Below, one piece after another: positions 49,139 to 61,500 of a stretch of DNA of 64,000 bases. This DNA is from Caprimulgus europaeus (lineage: Eukaryota > Chordata > Aves > Caprimulgiformes > Caprimulgidae): assembly GCA_907165065.1 (NCBI GenBank), contig OU015539.1:62001-126000 (forward strand), written 5' to 3'. The stretch's first letter is position 1; each line of letters opens with the position of its first letter. The translations under genes were made by a program, and so were the position numbers. The notes beneath the pieces are model-generated. The model ran no database searches and had not been told where the DNA came from. It saw only the letters and a program-made list of their open reading frames with translations.

Positions 49139-50205
49139 ATGGACTCCCCGTCAGCCACCCCGCCCCCGAGGCTGCTCTACCGCAGCACCCGCCTGCTCCG
49201 CACCGCCTTCCAGCACCTCCACCAGCAGCAGCAGCGAGCCGATGTCTTCTGTGACGTGGTCCTGCAGGCTGAAGGTGAGCAGGCATCGTGGCCCAAGGAG
49301 GTGCCAGTGCCCTCAGGGGATCTGCAGGAAGGTTCCCGCAACCCCCCCCCGGGATGATAGGTGGGGCTGCAGGGCAGTGACCGCCGTGTTGCATTGCAGG
49401 TGAGGCGGTGGTGGCACACTGCTGCGTCCTCTCCGTCTGCAGCCCCTTCTTCATGGAGCAGCTGGGCCAGGAGCTGCCCCCCCAGGGTCGCAGGGTGGTG
49501 CTGGAGCTGAGGGGGCTGAAGATCGGGGTGCTGCGCAAGCTGGTGCACTTCTTCTACACCGCCGAGCTGGAGGCCACGCAGGAGGAAGTGCAGGAGGTGC
49601 TGGCAGCTGCTCGCCGCCTCCGCATCACCGAGCTCGAGTCGCTACAGCTCTGCGGGGGACGCCTGGTGAGGCCGGGACCCCAGCGGCGGCTTGACCGCTC
49701 CTGCCTGCACACCCCTAAACACAGCTCCCCCGTGGTGGGTGGGGGCAGGGCTGAGCCTGGCAGTGCCAGTGTCCCCCAGCAGGAGCAGCTGTGCTCTCCA
49801 GGAACCCCGCACCCCAGCCGGGTGGAGCGGGTGAAGCTGCGGAAGGTGGAGAGCGGGGGGTGCTGGGAGGTGGTGCGGGAGAGGCAGCCCCCCGCCGCGC
49901 CCGGTGCCGTGGCAGCGGTTGATGGGGGGGTAAGGGAACCGCGGCCCCCGCCGGGTGCGGGTGCACAGGGGGCAGCAGGCAGGCCCTCCCTCTCCCGGCG
50001 GCCCCCCCGCAGGAAGGAGGGCCAGGTGCCCCCTGCACCCCAGCAGGGCTGTGGGCAGGTGGTGCCCCCTGCAGACCCCGCGGGTGACCCTGAGGAGGAG
50101 GAGGTGGATGTTGGGACCGTGGAGCCGTGCCTGCCCCCCGGTACCCTCTGCGTCTGGCCCTGCCCCTCGTCTGAGTCAGATGACGAGGTGGATGTTCTCA
50201 CCTAG
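49139..50205 (+). CDS. BTBD18: BTBD18, BTB/POZ-domain nuclear protein (short form)
   Basis: BTBD18 is a BTB protein; in mouse it promotes transcription elongation at pachytene piRNA loci. Two coding exons, 49139-49274 and 49400-50205, give 313 residues. The BTB/POZ fold fills about residues 10-120: LLYRSTRLLRTAFQHL, DVFCDVVLQAEGEAVVAHCC, SVCSPFFMEQLG, RRVVLELRGLKIGVLRKLVH, then LAAARRLRITELESLQL. Downstream, VERVKLRKVESGGCWEVV matches the mammalian R-V-K-L-R-K...C-W-E-V-V block, and an acidic tail ends SSESDDEVDVLT. Mammalian BTBD18 is more than twice as long (about 700 residues); most of the central Ser/Pro-rich region is missing here, with no frameshift or stop to explain it. Convergent with SELENOH, as in human. 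Confidence 0.88.
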
Positions 50206-50275
50206 GGGGGCCAGCTCTGTGCCCCCACTGCTGCCTGCACTCAGGGTAACACAGGCCAGGCTGCCCTCACCCAGA

Positions 50276-50281
50276 AATAAA
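50276..50281 (+). terminator. BTBD18: BTBD18 poly(A) signal AATAAA
   Basis: AATAAA lies 71 bases after the BTBD18 stop. Predicted cleavage at about 50295-50305 falls within or next to the end of the SELENOH transcript on the other strand. Confidence 0.8.
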
Positions 50282-50321
50282 ACGTTGGAGCAAGCAGAGC
50301 TGTGCCGTGGGGCAGCTGAGC

Positions 50322-50327
50322 TTTATT
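50322..50327 (-). terminator. SELENOH: SELENOH poly(A) signal AATAAA
   Basis: A minus-strand AATAAA about 70 bases beyond the SECIS core. Predicted cleavage at about 50300 makes the SELENOH and BTBD18 mRNAs meet or overlap at their 3' ends. Confidence 0.8.
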
Positions 50328-50389
50328 GGGGAGCAAGGGGGGCTGTGGGGGAAGCCGGGGCCCAGCGGTGGCTGCCCACAGCAGAGCTG

Positions 50390-50450
50390 CAGCATCGGAG
50401 ACGGGACTGGGGCCAGCGGGTGCCCCCCACTTCATCTCGCCTCTTCATGG
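50390..50450 (-). promoter_or_regulatory. SELENOH: SECIS element in the SELENOH 3' UTR
   Basis: On the minus strand the quartet half ATGA (50448-50445) is followed after exactly 12 nt by AA in the apical loop (50432-50431). The 3' arm GTCCCGTCTC precedes CGAT (50397-50394). The 5' arm GAGGCGAGAT pairs with that arm with one A-C mismatch and G-T wobbles. A GGGG/CCCC mini-stem in the apical loop suggests a type 2 SECIS. This recruits SBP2 so that the in-frame TGA is read as selenocysteine. Confidence 0.85.
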
Positions 50451-50482
50451 GTGCTCATGCCATGGGTGCTGGTCCCGGCTCG

Positions 50483-50540
50483 GCTGTGGGGAGAGGGCAG
50501 TCGGTATGAGGTCCCTGTCCCCATCCTGTCCCTGCTCACC
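50483..50540 (-). other. SELENOH: Possible 3' UTR mini-intron of SELENOH
   Basis: Thirteen bases after the stop codon there is a consensus donor (GACCAG then GTGAGC at 50539) and, 56 nt later, an acceptor (CTCTCCCCACAG) at 50484, upstream of the SECIS. The intron would be very short for a vertebrate. If it is not spliced the mRNA is still functional. Confidence 0.4.
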
Positions 50541-50552
50541 TGGTCACTGCCT

Positions 50553-51114
50553 CTATGCCAAGCTGCTCTTCAGGGCTTTCACCACGGCCTCTGGCTGAGG
50601 GAACTTCAGCTTGCGGGGTGGCCCCTTCCCAATGCCGCTCCACAGCTCCACGGCTGGGGAGGAGAAGGGGGGACAGGTCAGGGGTGCCGGGGAGCGCCCC
50701 CCGCCGTCCCCCCGGCCCCGGCACTCACTGCTGCCGTCCTCCTTCACCAGGGACACCTCGAAGCTGTTCCTGCGCGGCTGCCGGGGGTTGATGTCCACGG
50801 GAAGATGGGCCATGGCCCCGCGCAGGGCCTCACTCACCGCTGCCGCGTTGCGCCCGAACACCCGTCAGCTCTTGCTAGGGAGACACAGGGGGGTCAGCAG
50901 CCCCGGAGGGACACCCCAGGGACCCCGCCGTGGGCACCGGCGTGGGGCGGGGGTGCGGGCCGGCTCACCAGTGCTCGATAACGACGCGGGGGCCAATGCC
51001 CCCCGGACTACCCTCGTCCTGGGTGCGCACCCGCTTCTGCGCGGCCTCCGCCTGCTCCGGTACCTCGGCCGCTGCCGCCTGCTGGGCCCCGCGCTTCTTC
51101 CCGCGGGGAGCCAT
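50553..51114 (-). CDS. SELENOH: SELENOH, selenoprotein H (in-frame TGA = Sec)
   Basis: Selenoprotein H is a small nucleolar thioredoxin-fold redox protein. Three coding exons, 50969-51114, 50729-50874 and 50553-50653, join in phase to 131 codons including the stop (130 residues; human 122). The N terminus M-A-P-R-G-K-K-R is basic. The motif V-V-I-E-H-C-K-S-U-R-V-F-G-R-N spans the first intron; U is TGA at 50865-50867, giving the CxxU redox motif. The C terminus has ELWSGIGKGPPRKLKFP, nearly identical to mammals. A SECIS element in the 3' UTR proves the TGA is recoded rather than a disabling stop. A 5' UTR intron is likely (acceptor CCCCAG one base before the ATG; donor at about 51486). Tandem with TMX2, whose poly(A) signal lies only about 370 bp upstream. 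Confidence 0.93.
50865..50867 (-). other. SELENOH: Selenocysteine codon (TGA) of SELENOH
   Basis: In-frame TGA in context TGC-AAG-AGC-TGA-CGG, coding C-K-S-U-R. Splitting the ORF here would wrongly yield a truncated protein starting downstream. Confidence 0.92.
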
Positions 51115-51840
51115 CCTGGGGAGAGACACTGGGGCAGTGGGGGCCGGGGCAACGGCGGGGGCTACACCGGAGTCCCAGTGTGCGGCGGGGCAGGGACCCT
51201 GTCGTGGAGTGGGGAGGGCGGGACTCCAGGGACCCCGGTACTAGGGGGTGAAGGGTTCCCGGAGGGACCCGGCTGTGGGCGGGGGCCAGGACGGGCGGGT
51301 CCCCGGGAATCCGCCATGGGAGTGAAGGGGGTGCCCCACCGAGGTCCTGCCGTGGAGGGTGGGGAGTCCCGGGGGTCTCGCCGCAGGGAGAGGACGAGCG
51401 TGAGCGCCGGGGCGGGGAGAGGGACCCAGGCCCCGCCGCCCCGGTTTTCGCTCCCCCGGGGCCGGAGCGGCCGCGCGGCCGCCTACCTGGAGCTCCGCGC
51501 CGACCACGTGCCAGGAGCGCGCGCCGCCGCGCCGGCCTCCGCCACTCAGGCGAGCGCGGGGGTGGAGAGGGGCAGGGCTGAACGGCGCTCCGCAGCCCGC
51601 GGCACCGGGCCGCTCGCCCCTCCTCTCTGCCGCGGGACCCCCCGGCCCTCCCGGGACAGCAGTGGCGAGACCCGCGGCGCGGTAACACGCTTCGGTCGTG
51701 TCCGTTCCCCCCCCCTCCCGGGAACGCTCAGTGGTTCCGCCCGCGCGCCGCTCCCCTTCCCCGCCCTGCAGCGAGCGCCGCGCCAGCAGCCAATCAAAGA
51801 GCGAGGCCGCGCCCGCCCAGCAAGGCCCGGGCCCGGGACA
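51115..51840 (-). promoter_or_regulatory. SELENOH: SELENOH CpG-island promoter and 5' UTR
   Basis: GC-rich region with a donor on the minus strand (GAGCTCCAG then GTAGGC at 51486), so the leader exon starts above 51487. The whole promoter must fit between there and the TMX2 cleavage site at about 51840. A CCAAT box lies on the plus strand near 51790 (AGCCAATCAA). Confidence 0.5.
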
Positions 51841-51855
51841 CGGACACCGGCGCCG

Positions 51856-51861
51856 TTTATT
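51856..51861 (-). terminator. TMX2: TMX2 poly(A) signal AATAAA
   Basis: A minus-strand AATAAA (GACAATAAACGG) about 200 bases beyond the TMX2 stop codon, inside the start of the SELENOH promoter island. Confidence 0.75.
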
Positions 51862-52063
51862 GTCAGCGATGAGCATGAGCATTACCGAGAGCGGGGTCGG
51901 TCCTACTGCCCCGCCCGCAGCAGGGTCCGCGCCGCGGGGCCGCCCTGCTCGCCCCGGGCCGGGACCTTCCCCCCGCGGCTGCGGGGCCCAGGCAGGGCCG
52001 GGAGGGGGACAGGCCCCGCAGCGCCGGTGCCACCGCGGTGACGGTGACGGATGACAGCAGCTT

Positions 52064-54511
<2,448 letters not shown>

Positions 54512-54773
54512 CTTCCCTCGCGCTGCCGCCGCCCCGCGCCTATTGGGCTGCCCGTCTGCAGGAGGCGGGACTTCTCCTATGCTGGCCAATGCCGAGCGGT
54601 GCTGTGAAGCGCGTCCCCCACCCCGGTGGGCCAATGAGAGGGGAAGAGAGAAGTGACCAATCAGAAGGCTGGAATCTAGTCTCCCTTAGCAACTGGGGCA
54701 GTGGGCGGGGCCTGGACGGCGCTCGGCCAATCGCGGCGGGGCGGGGCGGCCTGGCGCGGGGCACGCCGGGAAG
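54512..54773. promoter_or_regulatory. Bidirectional TMX2/MED19 promoter with five CCAAT boxes
   Basis: Only 262 bases separate the two start codons. NF-Y boxes: reverse (ATTGG) at 54542-54546 and forward (CCAAT) at 54586-54590, 54631-54635, 54657-54661 and 54727-54731. There is no TATA box. Three more CCAAT boxes lie in MED19 intron 1 near 55016, 55068 and 55120. Confidence 0.75.
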
Positions 54774-56284
54774 ATGGAGAACTTCTCGGCGCTGTTCGGC
54801 GGGGCCGAGCCGCCGTCCGCCGCCGCTGCCGCCGCCGCCCTGGGCTTCGGGCCCGCTAAAGCGCCAGGCACCGGGGCCGCGCCGGCCCCCGCCGCCGCTG
54901 CGCCGCCGCCGGGCGAAGACGCGGCCCGCAAGGCCGCCTCCGGCCCCTTCTACCTGCTGCGGGAGCTGCCAGGTGCGGGGCGGGGCCGCGGGGCGGGGGC
55001 GGGCGCCGCGCTCGGCCAATCGGCGCGGCGGAACGGGGGCGCGGCGGGAACTGGCGGCGTGATGAGCCAATGAAGGGAGAGGATCGTGGGCGGGGAGGCG
55101 CGAACTGACAGCGCGGCCGGCCAATGAGCCTGCACGGGGCGGGGCCAAGCAGCTCACGTCGAGTGGGGAAATGGGGCCTTCGGGGGGGCCGGGCCGCGGA
55201 GCGGGGCCGTGAGTTCCCGTGGGGGCGAAGGGGATCGAGACGGGGGGGTCACCGGGGCGGGGGGGTCATCAGGGCGGGGGGGGGTCCCGGTGGTGTGGCG
55301 GGAAGGGAGCGGGACGGGGCGGAGGGTCCCGGTGGTGGGGCGAGAAGGGAGCGGGGCGGGGGAGGGTCCGGCGGGGCGGCAGCTCCACCCCATCCCCTTC
55401 CCCCGGCGGGCGGCTGGTGCAGGCACCACGGAGCTGACGGGCAGCACCAACCTGATCACGCACTACAACCTGGAGCACGCCTACAACAAGTTCTGCGGCA
55501 AGAAGGTGAAGGAGAAGCTCAGCAACTTCCTCCCCGACCTGCCCGGCATGATCGACCTGCCCGGCTCCCACGACAACAGCAGCCTGCGCTCCCTCATCGA
55601 GAAGCCCCCCATCTGCGGCAGCTCCTTCACCCCCCTCACCGGCACCATGCTGACAGGCTTCCGCCTCCACGCTGGCCCGGTGAGCCTGGGGCTGAGGGTG
55701 GGGGGGCAACAGCTTGGGCCAGAGGTGCCCGGCCCGGTCTGACCAGCCCTGTCTCCTCTCCACAGCTGCCCGAGCAGTGCCGGCTGATGCACATCCAGCC
55801 ACCCAAGAAAAAGAACAAGCATAAGCACAAGCAGAGCCGCACCCAGGATCCCGTCCCCCCAGGTAAGGGGCTGCGCCTCGCTGCCACACCCGTCCCCTCT
55901 TCCATCCAGCCCCGGGAGATTCCCAGCTCAGTTGGTGCTCTTCCTGCTCCAGAAACCCCCTCGGACTCCGACCACAAAAAGAAAAAGAAGAAAAAAGAGG
56001 AGGATCCAGAACGGAAGAGGAAGAAGAAAGAAAAGAAGAAAAAGAAGGTGGGTGGGGAGAGTGGGGGTCTGATTCCCAGCCTGTGCCCACCCTCGGGGCT
56101 GTCTGGCAGCACGCTCTGCCCAGGCAGCAGCAGGGCAGGGAGCCAGCAAGTGGCAGTTCTCAGGGATGCTGCTGCCGAGCAGGTCTCATGGGATACGTCT
56201 GTCCTTCCTCCACAGAACCGGCACAGCCCGGAGCACCCGGGGGTGGGCAGCTCCCAGGCCAGCAGCAGCAGCAGCTTGCGGTGA
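54774..56284 (+). CDS. MED19: MED19, Mediator complex subunit 19
   Basis: MED19 is a Mediator middle-module subunit that links the complex to RNA polymerase II and to REST. Five exons: 54774-54972, 55423-55679, 55766-55862, 55953-56047, 56216-56284, giving 238 residues (human 244). The N terminus MENFSALFGGAEPP is followed by an Ala-rich tract where mammals are Pro-rich. The conserved core is YLLRELP, TELTGSTNLITHYNLEHAYN, KFCGKKVKEKLSNFLPDLPG, DNSSLRSLIEKPPI and GTMLTGFRLHAGPLPEQC. After it comes a nuclear-localising Lys-rich tail (KKKNKHKHKQ and a KKKKKKKEEDPERKRKKKEK block), ending in the Ser-run SSSSSLR. Exon phases all match. The first donor is a less common GTGCGG. Confidence 0.95.
55283..55372. 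repeat. Two-copy 42-nt tandem repeat in MED19 intron 1
   Basis: Two units of about 42 nt beginning GGTCCCGGTGGTG and containing AAGGGAGCGGG, plus the start of a third. G-rich, in the CpG island. Confidence 0.7.
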
Positions 56285-56561
56285 GGCTGCGCCGGTGCCG
56301 CCCCAGGAATCCCCCAGCCAACGGGAACAGCCCTGACTGACCTAGGAGGGACTCATCCCTCCTGCAGTGCTCGGCAGGGGGGCTCGGGCTGGCTTGTCCC
56401 CCCCACCATCAGAGAGGACACCCCCGCAGCCCCCTGCTTGTGTCGCGTAGCCTGCCCGGACCAGGGGACACAGACTCTGCTGCCGCTGGGGTTGCCAACC
56501 TCGGCCTTTTATACCAAAACAACCTGGTGCATCGGCGCCTCTCTTTTTTATTCCCCTTTTA

Positions 56562-56567
56562 ATTAAA
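56562..56567 (+). terminator. MED19: MED19 poly(A) signal (ATTAAA variant)
   Basis: ATTAAA in an AT-rich stretch about 280 bases after the MED19 stop. No canonical AATAAA is nearer on the plus strand. Confidence 0.55.
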
Positions 56568-56589
56568 GTCTCTGCTCTGAGGAGGGGCT

Positions 56590-57225
56590 GGTGGCAGCAG
56601 CTGCTACAACTCTGGCTGTCACCATGAGGTGAGGAGCCAAGACTGGGTGAGTCCTTGGGACATGCGGAATTGGCACCGTCCCCACGTGCTGTGGCCCTGG
56701 CTCTCAGCCCGTCCCCTGCCCTCTCCTGACCGGGCAAGGCTGAGGTGGCTCCTGCCTTGGCTTTGCCTGCTGGGCTGGGCCAAGGGGCTCTGTTCTCCTC
56801 TGCCCCTCACCTTCCAAGCTTGGCAAGAGCAGGAGTGACCCTGCGAGAGGCACCGTGTCCCCGCGCAGCTGCTGGCGGAGCGCCCAGGGCTGATGCCACA
56901 GGCAGCAGGAGACTCACCAGCACCGCAGCGTGACACCAAGCTCCTCCTCTGGTCCCGCAGTCTCGGGCAGCAGCCTGAGCCTCACCAGCTCCTGCAGCAC
57001 CTTCCCCAGAGCCGCTTTCCTCATGCCCTGAAAAAAACCTTACCTTCCGTGGGAGCAGAATTTGCCCAAAAGCACCATGAGATGCCTCCCTGAAACGCAA
57101 CTGGGCGCAGCTCTCCCGGGGCCCCCTTTCCTCTCCCCCTCGAGGCTGAGACCCTGAGGGACAGGAGCCCTGCGGGGCTCGTCCATCCCTCGACGCTAAA
57201 CAAAGCACACGCATGCCCGCTGGGG
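56590..57225. other. Intergenic gap between convergent MED19 and ZDHHC5
   Basis: About 640 bases with no recognised gene, RNA or repeat. The open frames here are short and patternless. Confidence 0.6.
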
Positions 57226-57243
57226 TGGCTCATTAAATATCCT

Positions 57244-57249
57244 TTTATT
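57244..57249 (-). terminator. ZDHHC5: ZDHHC5 poly(A) signal AATAAA
   Basis: A minus-strand AATAAA about 1.26 kb beyond the ZDHHC5 stop codon, consistent with the long 3' UTR of this gene in mammals. Confidence 0.65.
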
Positions 57250-58509
57250 CCTCGTTTTTAAAATGGCTAATAATAATAAAAAACCCACTGGCGTGGCTCT
57301 GCGGAGGCCACAGGACAGATATTGCCGTAGAGAAAGAGTCCAGTAGTGCCTGAAGTGTCGCAGGCCCCGGCACGGGGTGGTTTGCCCGGGCAGGGGGATG
57401 GGGAGCGCTGGGCTCCTTGGCTGCATTTCTGTTTTTGGCATGTGATGAGAAAATATTGCTTTACAGGGATGAGCCCCACTGGCCTTCCTCTTCCCCAAAC
57501 AGAAATAAAAACAACCACGTGACAGTGAGCAAACCCTACCAGACCCATTTAAAAAAACAAAACAAAGCAAAAGCAGCAACAAACGCAACAAAGCCCCCTC
57601 CCTCAGCACAAACTCTGGGGAAACATAAAAAGAGCAAAAAAAAAAAACAACTGCAGGTGGGGAAAGGCTGGAGCCCCTGAGCATTTGCAGCAGCACCAGC
57701 TCGGTTGGGTTTGGGGAGGGGGCTGCCCCTCAGCCCTTCGTCCTCCCTGGGCTGCGGCGGCTTCACAAGCAAAGCCCCGAGGAGGAGCATGTCCTCGGCC
57801 TCCGTCAGGGCTCAGTGGGCACCAGGGCACCCAGCACGGCACCCACCACCCCCACGGTGGGTGGGGAGCAGCACCAGGCGCCTGCCCCGGCTCGTCCCAC
57901 AAATGCCAGGGCAGCCCCGACCCCACATCCCTCCTTTGGGCACAGGGACAAGGTGGGGCCCAGGCCCTGGGCAGGGAACGGGTCATTTCTTCCTCTCTCT
58001 GGGTGATATATATAATTTCTGCTTTTTTTTTTTTAATATTTATATTTATATATATAGATATTTATATATACACACACCTGATAACTCAGAAAGAGAAAAA
58101 AAAATAGAATCCGTAACAATAATAATAAAAAAAAGTATTCTGGTTTAAAAACAATCCATTCCTACCACGCTAGGCGAGCGGTTGATTGCACAAGGCCCAC
58201 AAGTGGCTGGCCCAGCCCAGGATGGCGCGAGGCTGCAGGACGCGGCTCCCCCGAGCCCCCGTGCCCGGCCCGGGCGGCAGCTCGGCGGGGGGTGGGGGGA
58301 AGAGCCGCCCCGCTCCGGTGTGTGTCAGCCCCCAGGTCCCGCGGAGGGGCGGAGAAAGAGAAAAGCAGCTGGGGCCGTTGGCGGCTCCCCCCGGTCCGGC
58401 TCCCCCCGGGTCCGGCTCTCCCTGGAGTCCGCAGAGCGTCCAGCCGCAGAAGGTCCCTCCGGGCCGGGGGTGCCTGGGGAGGAGGTGGGGGGGCGAGCGG
58501 CTCCGCCCC
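57250..58509 (-). other. ZDHHC5: ZDHHC5 3' UTR
   Basis: Non-coding. Contains A/T-rich low-complexity tracts at about 57549-57590, 57637-57650 and 58023-58078 (poly-T, then TATATTTATATATATAGATA-like sequence and a short CA run), and GC-rich DNA near the stop codon. Confidence 0.6.
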
Positions 58510-61500
58510 TCATACCGAGATCTCGTAGGTGGTGCCGCCGACGCCGGAGACCTTCTTGACTCCTCCACGGGTAGGGCTGCTGAGGGGCACCTGCCCCGGG
58601 CCCGCAGGGGCCGAGCCCAAGCTCTTGGGCTGCCCGTTGGACTTGCTGTAGGCTGTTCGCATCTGCACCTCGTCCCTGGGGAGGGAAGGACAGGCACGGG
58701 AGTGAGGAGGACACATCGCAGGGCTGCGTCACCCCCAGGAGGGATCCCAGCAGCCACAGCCCTGCCCTCCCCAGGACCTCCAGCCCCCACTCGCCGCTCC
58801 AGCTCCCCGGGGGTGTCCCGCGGAGGGGTGGGGGGCACCAGCTCTGTTCCAGGGGTAGGATGAGGAAGATTTCCCTCCTGCTTCTCCGGGCACATGCAGC
58901 ATCTGCAGCATCGCTCCCCAGGGAGGGGCGTTTCGCTGTCCCCAGAGTGCTGGTGCAGAGGAAGGAGGGCTGGGGCAAGGGGGGCAGGCAGGGAGTGCTG
59001 GGGGGGGGCCCGGTGAGGCGCTGGGGTGAGGACCCCCAGTCTGCGGGGCCAGAGACCACCCGTGTGTGAGGCAGCCAGCGCTGGGACTTACTTTGGTGCC
59101 AGTAAGGGCTGCAAGGCCACCTCCTCCGTGTCGGGGACGCTGGCCTGGGGCGCAGGTTTTTGGCTGCTGTAAGACACGGATTTTCCCAGGTGGGGGGCAG
59201 CGGGCTGGTCGGGGGAGCCCAGGGAGCGCACCCGCAGCGCCTGGGGGGGCTCGGGCTTGCCGAAGCGGGGGGGGGGCCGGGCGGGTGAGCGGGTTCTTGC
59301 CCAGGGGCGAGCGCTTCGAATCGTCCGAGGAGGAGCTGGTGCGGGGGGCGTTGCTGGAGCCCGGCGTCGACTGGATGCCCGAGTCCACCAGCCCCGTGTC
59401 CTCCTCCCTGCCCGGGGCCGGCGGCTGCTGCAGCAGCTTCTCCCGCTCCTGAATGGAGGCCACGATGTGGCGGGACAGATTGTCATAGCGCACGGGCGAG
59501 GGCTCGCGGGGCGGCACGTGCTTGGGGGAGACGGCGCTGGCGAAGCGGCCGTGCAGGTCGGTCTCTCTCTGCTGGGCGATGCGGGCCGAGAGGAAGGGCG
59601 ACGTGTAACCCACCGGCGGGTCGGGCTCCGGGCCCGCCTGCACCGACTCGAAGTCGGGGCTGTCGGAAGGCGTGAGGAGGCTGTCGTAGGACAGGCTGCC
59701 GTTGCGCGTCTGGTTCACCAGGCTCTTGTAGGAGGTGGAGGTGGTGCCCTCCGAGCGGATGGACTGGAGGTGGCCCATCTCGAAGCCCGTGCCCTGGGCC
59801 GACTTGAGGCTGGAGGAGCGGGAGCCACTGGACAGCGGATCGAAGTGAAAGCTCTTGCCGAAGGTGGGCGAGCGGAAGCTCTCGGGCTCCAGGCTTGGCT
59901 CCGAACGGTAGCTGGGCTTGTGGCTGCTGTCACAGATGGAGTTGGGCTCCTTCAGGCTGTTCACTCGGCTCAGCTGAGGGACAGAGACGCAGCAGTCACC
60001 CACAGAGAGACGGGGGCCCCGCAAAGCCCAAATGCCCACCTCAATCTGCCACCCAGCAAGGAACGTGGTGGCATCCCCTCGAGGCCGGGCTCCCCCCTTG
60101 CCCAGTCCTGGGAGGCTGGCGGCAGGCACGGCCTTACCTTGGCGCTGGTGGAGTGGGGCAAGGCTGCTGAGCTGCTGCTGCTGCTGTAGCCGGGCCGGTA
60201 CTTGTACATGGTGGGAGTCGGGGGGCTGTCCTTGCCTAGCAAGCTGCTGTCTGCAGGTGGGGAGAGAGACAGACGCTCAGACATGCGACGAATGCCCGTG
60301 GCTGCACAGGGGAAGGACACTGTGCAGAGCCCTGCCCTCCCTTCCCAAGAACCGGCTCTGAGCCTGGGGCAGACAGACCAGAGAGGGGGACAGAGGGATG
60401 GGCTGGAGGAGAGGTGCACCAGGGGCAGATGAACAGGAGCAGGATGGAAAACATGTCCCCATGGCAAAGCGTTTGGGGCCGGCACTTCCATGCCCCTGCA
60501 GCAGCCCCAGCTGGGCGACAGCCTGGGGACGGCGGGGTGTGCGCTGCATGGAGGTGTCAGCGGGTGCCTGGGCACCCCATGGACCTGCCAGCTGGTCACC
60601 CCACTGACTGACATGCCACAGTGGGGCTGGGCAGTGCTGTGCCCCAGCTGGGGGGGACAGGGAGAGCTGCAAAGGCCTCCAGCCCGCTACGGGAAGCGGC
60701 TGCTTCCAAGCTCTGCCCTTCTCATCCCACCTCTTGCCCAGCCCGCACAGGCGGCTCCAGGGTCGCGGGGAAAGCGAGTCACGCCGGCCACCACACACGT
60801 GCTCTGCTGCCGAGCCAGGCCTGCCGCTCCGTCACCGCCTTCATCCGGGCGACGCTCCTGCGCCTGCCTGCAGCACGGCAGCTCGCGAGCCGGCCCGTCA
60901 CAGGCCACCGCAGCTCACAGCGGCTCCGGACAAGCATGGCACTGTCTCAGCTCGGCCTCCTGCTCCTCTGCCAGAGCAGAGCTGGCTGTCAGCATCCGCA
61001 GGCTTCTTCAAGTGCAAGGGGCCACACACCCAGGAGATGCGGGCACGTCCTGCCCCACAGCGCGGTGGTGCCGATGTGCTTCGGGTCTGCCCTGCAGCCT
61101 GTTCCACCTACGGCCCTGGCTCCTGCTCTGCCTGGTGCAGCCCTGGGCTCCCCTCCCAGCGGCTGCCCGGGACCCTGCACACCTTCCTTACCCTCATTGG
61201 TGGCCAGGGTTAAGTGTGTCCTCAGGCCCGTGTAGCGGCTGAGGTCTGGCTTAGGTGGGGGTGGCGGTTCGGCGTCAGCAGACTGGCTCTCCGTCACCTC
61301 CAGGCTTCCTTTGGACTGCAGAGACAAAGCGCAGAGGGAGGATCAGAGGGGTGCTGAGGCCTCAGCCCTCCCCTCGGCAGGCAGGGAGCGGGCAGCGGCG
61401 CTGAGGGGCTCTTGCTGCCTCCTGGGCCATCCAACATGCTGAGTGCTTGGAGGTGGCACGTGCCTGAGGTGCTGGGAAGTGCGGAGAAGGGGGATCTCCA

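Noticed and set aside
50553-50861. SELENOH as a pseudogene or a truncated protein starting after the TGA
   Set aside because: The frame upstream of the TGA is conserved across an intron, and a SECIS element is present downstream.
59257-60189. 310-codon plus-strand ORF
   Set aside because: It is the antisense shadow of the large ZDHHC5 exon, whose minus-strand translation is clearly family-like.
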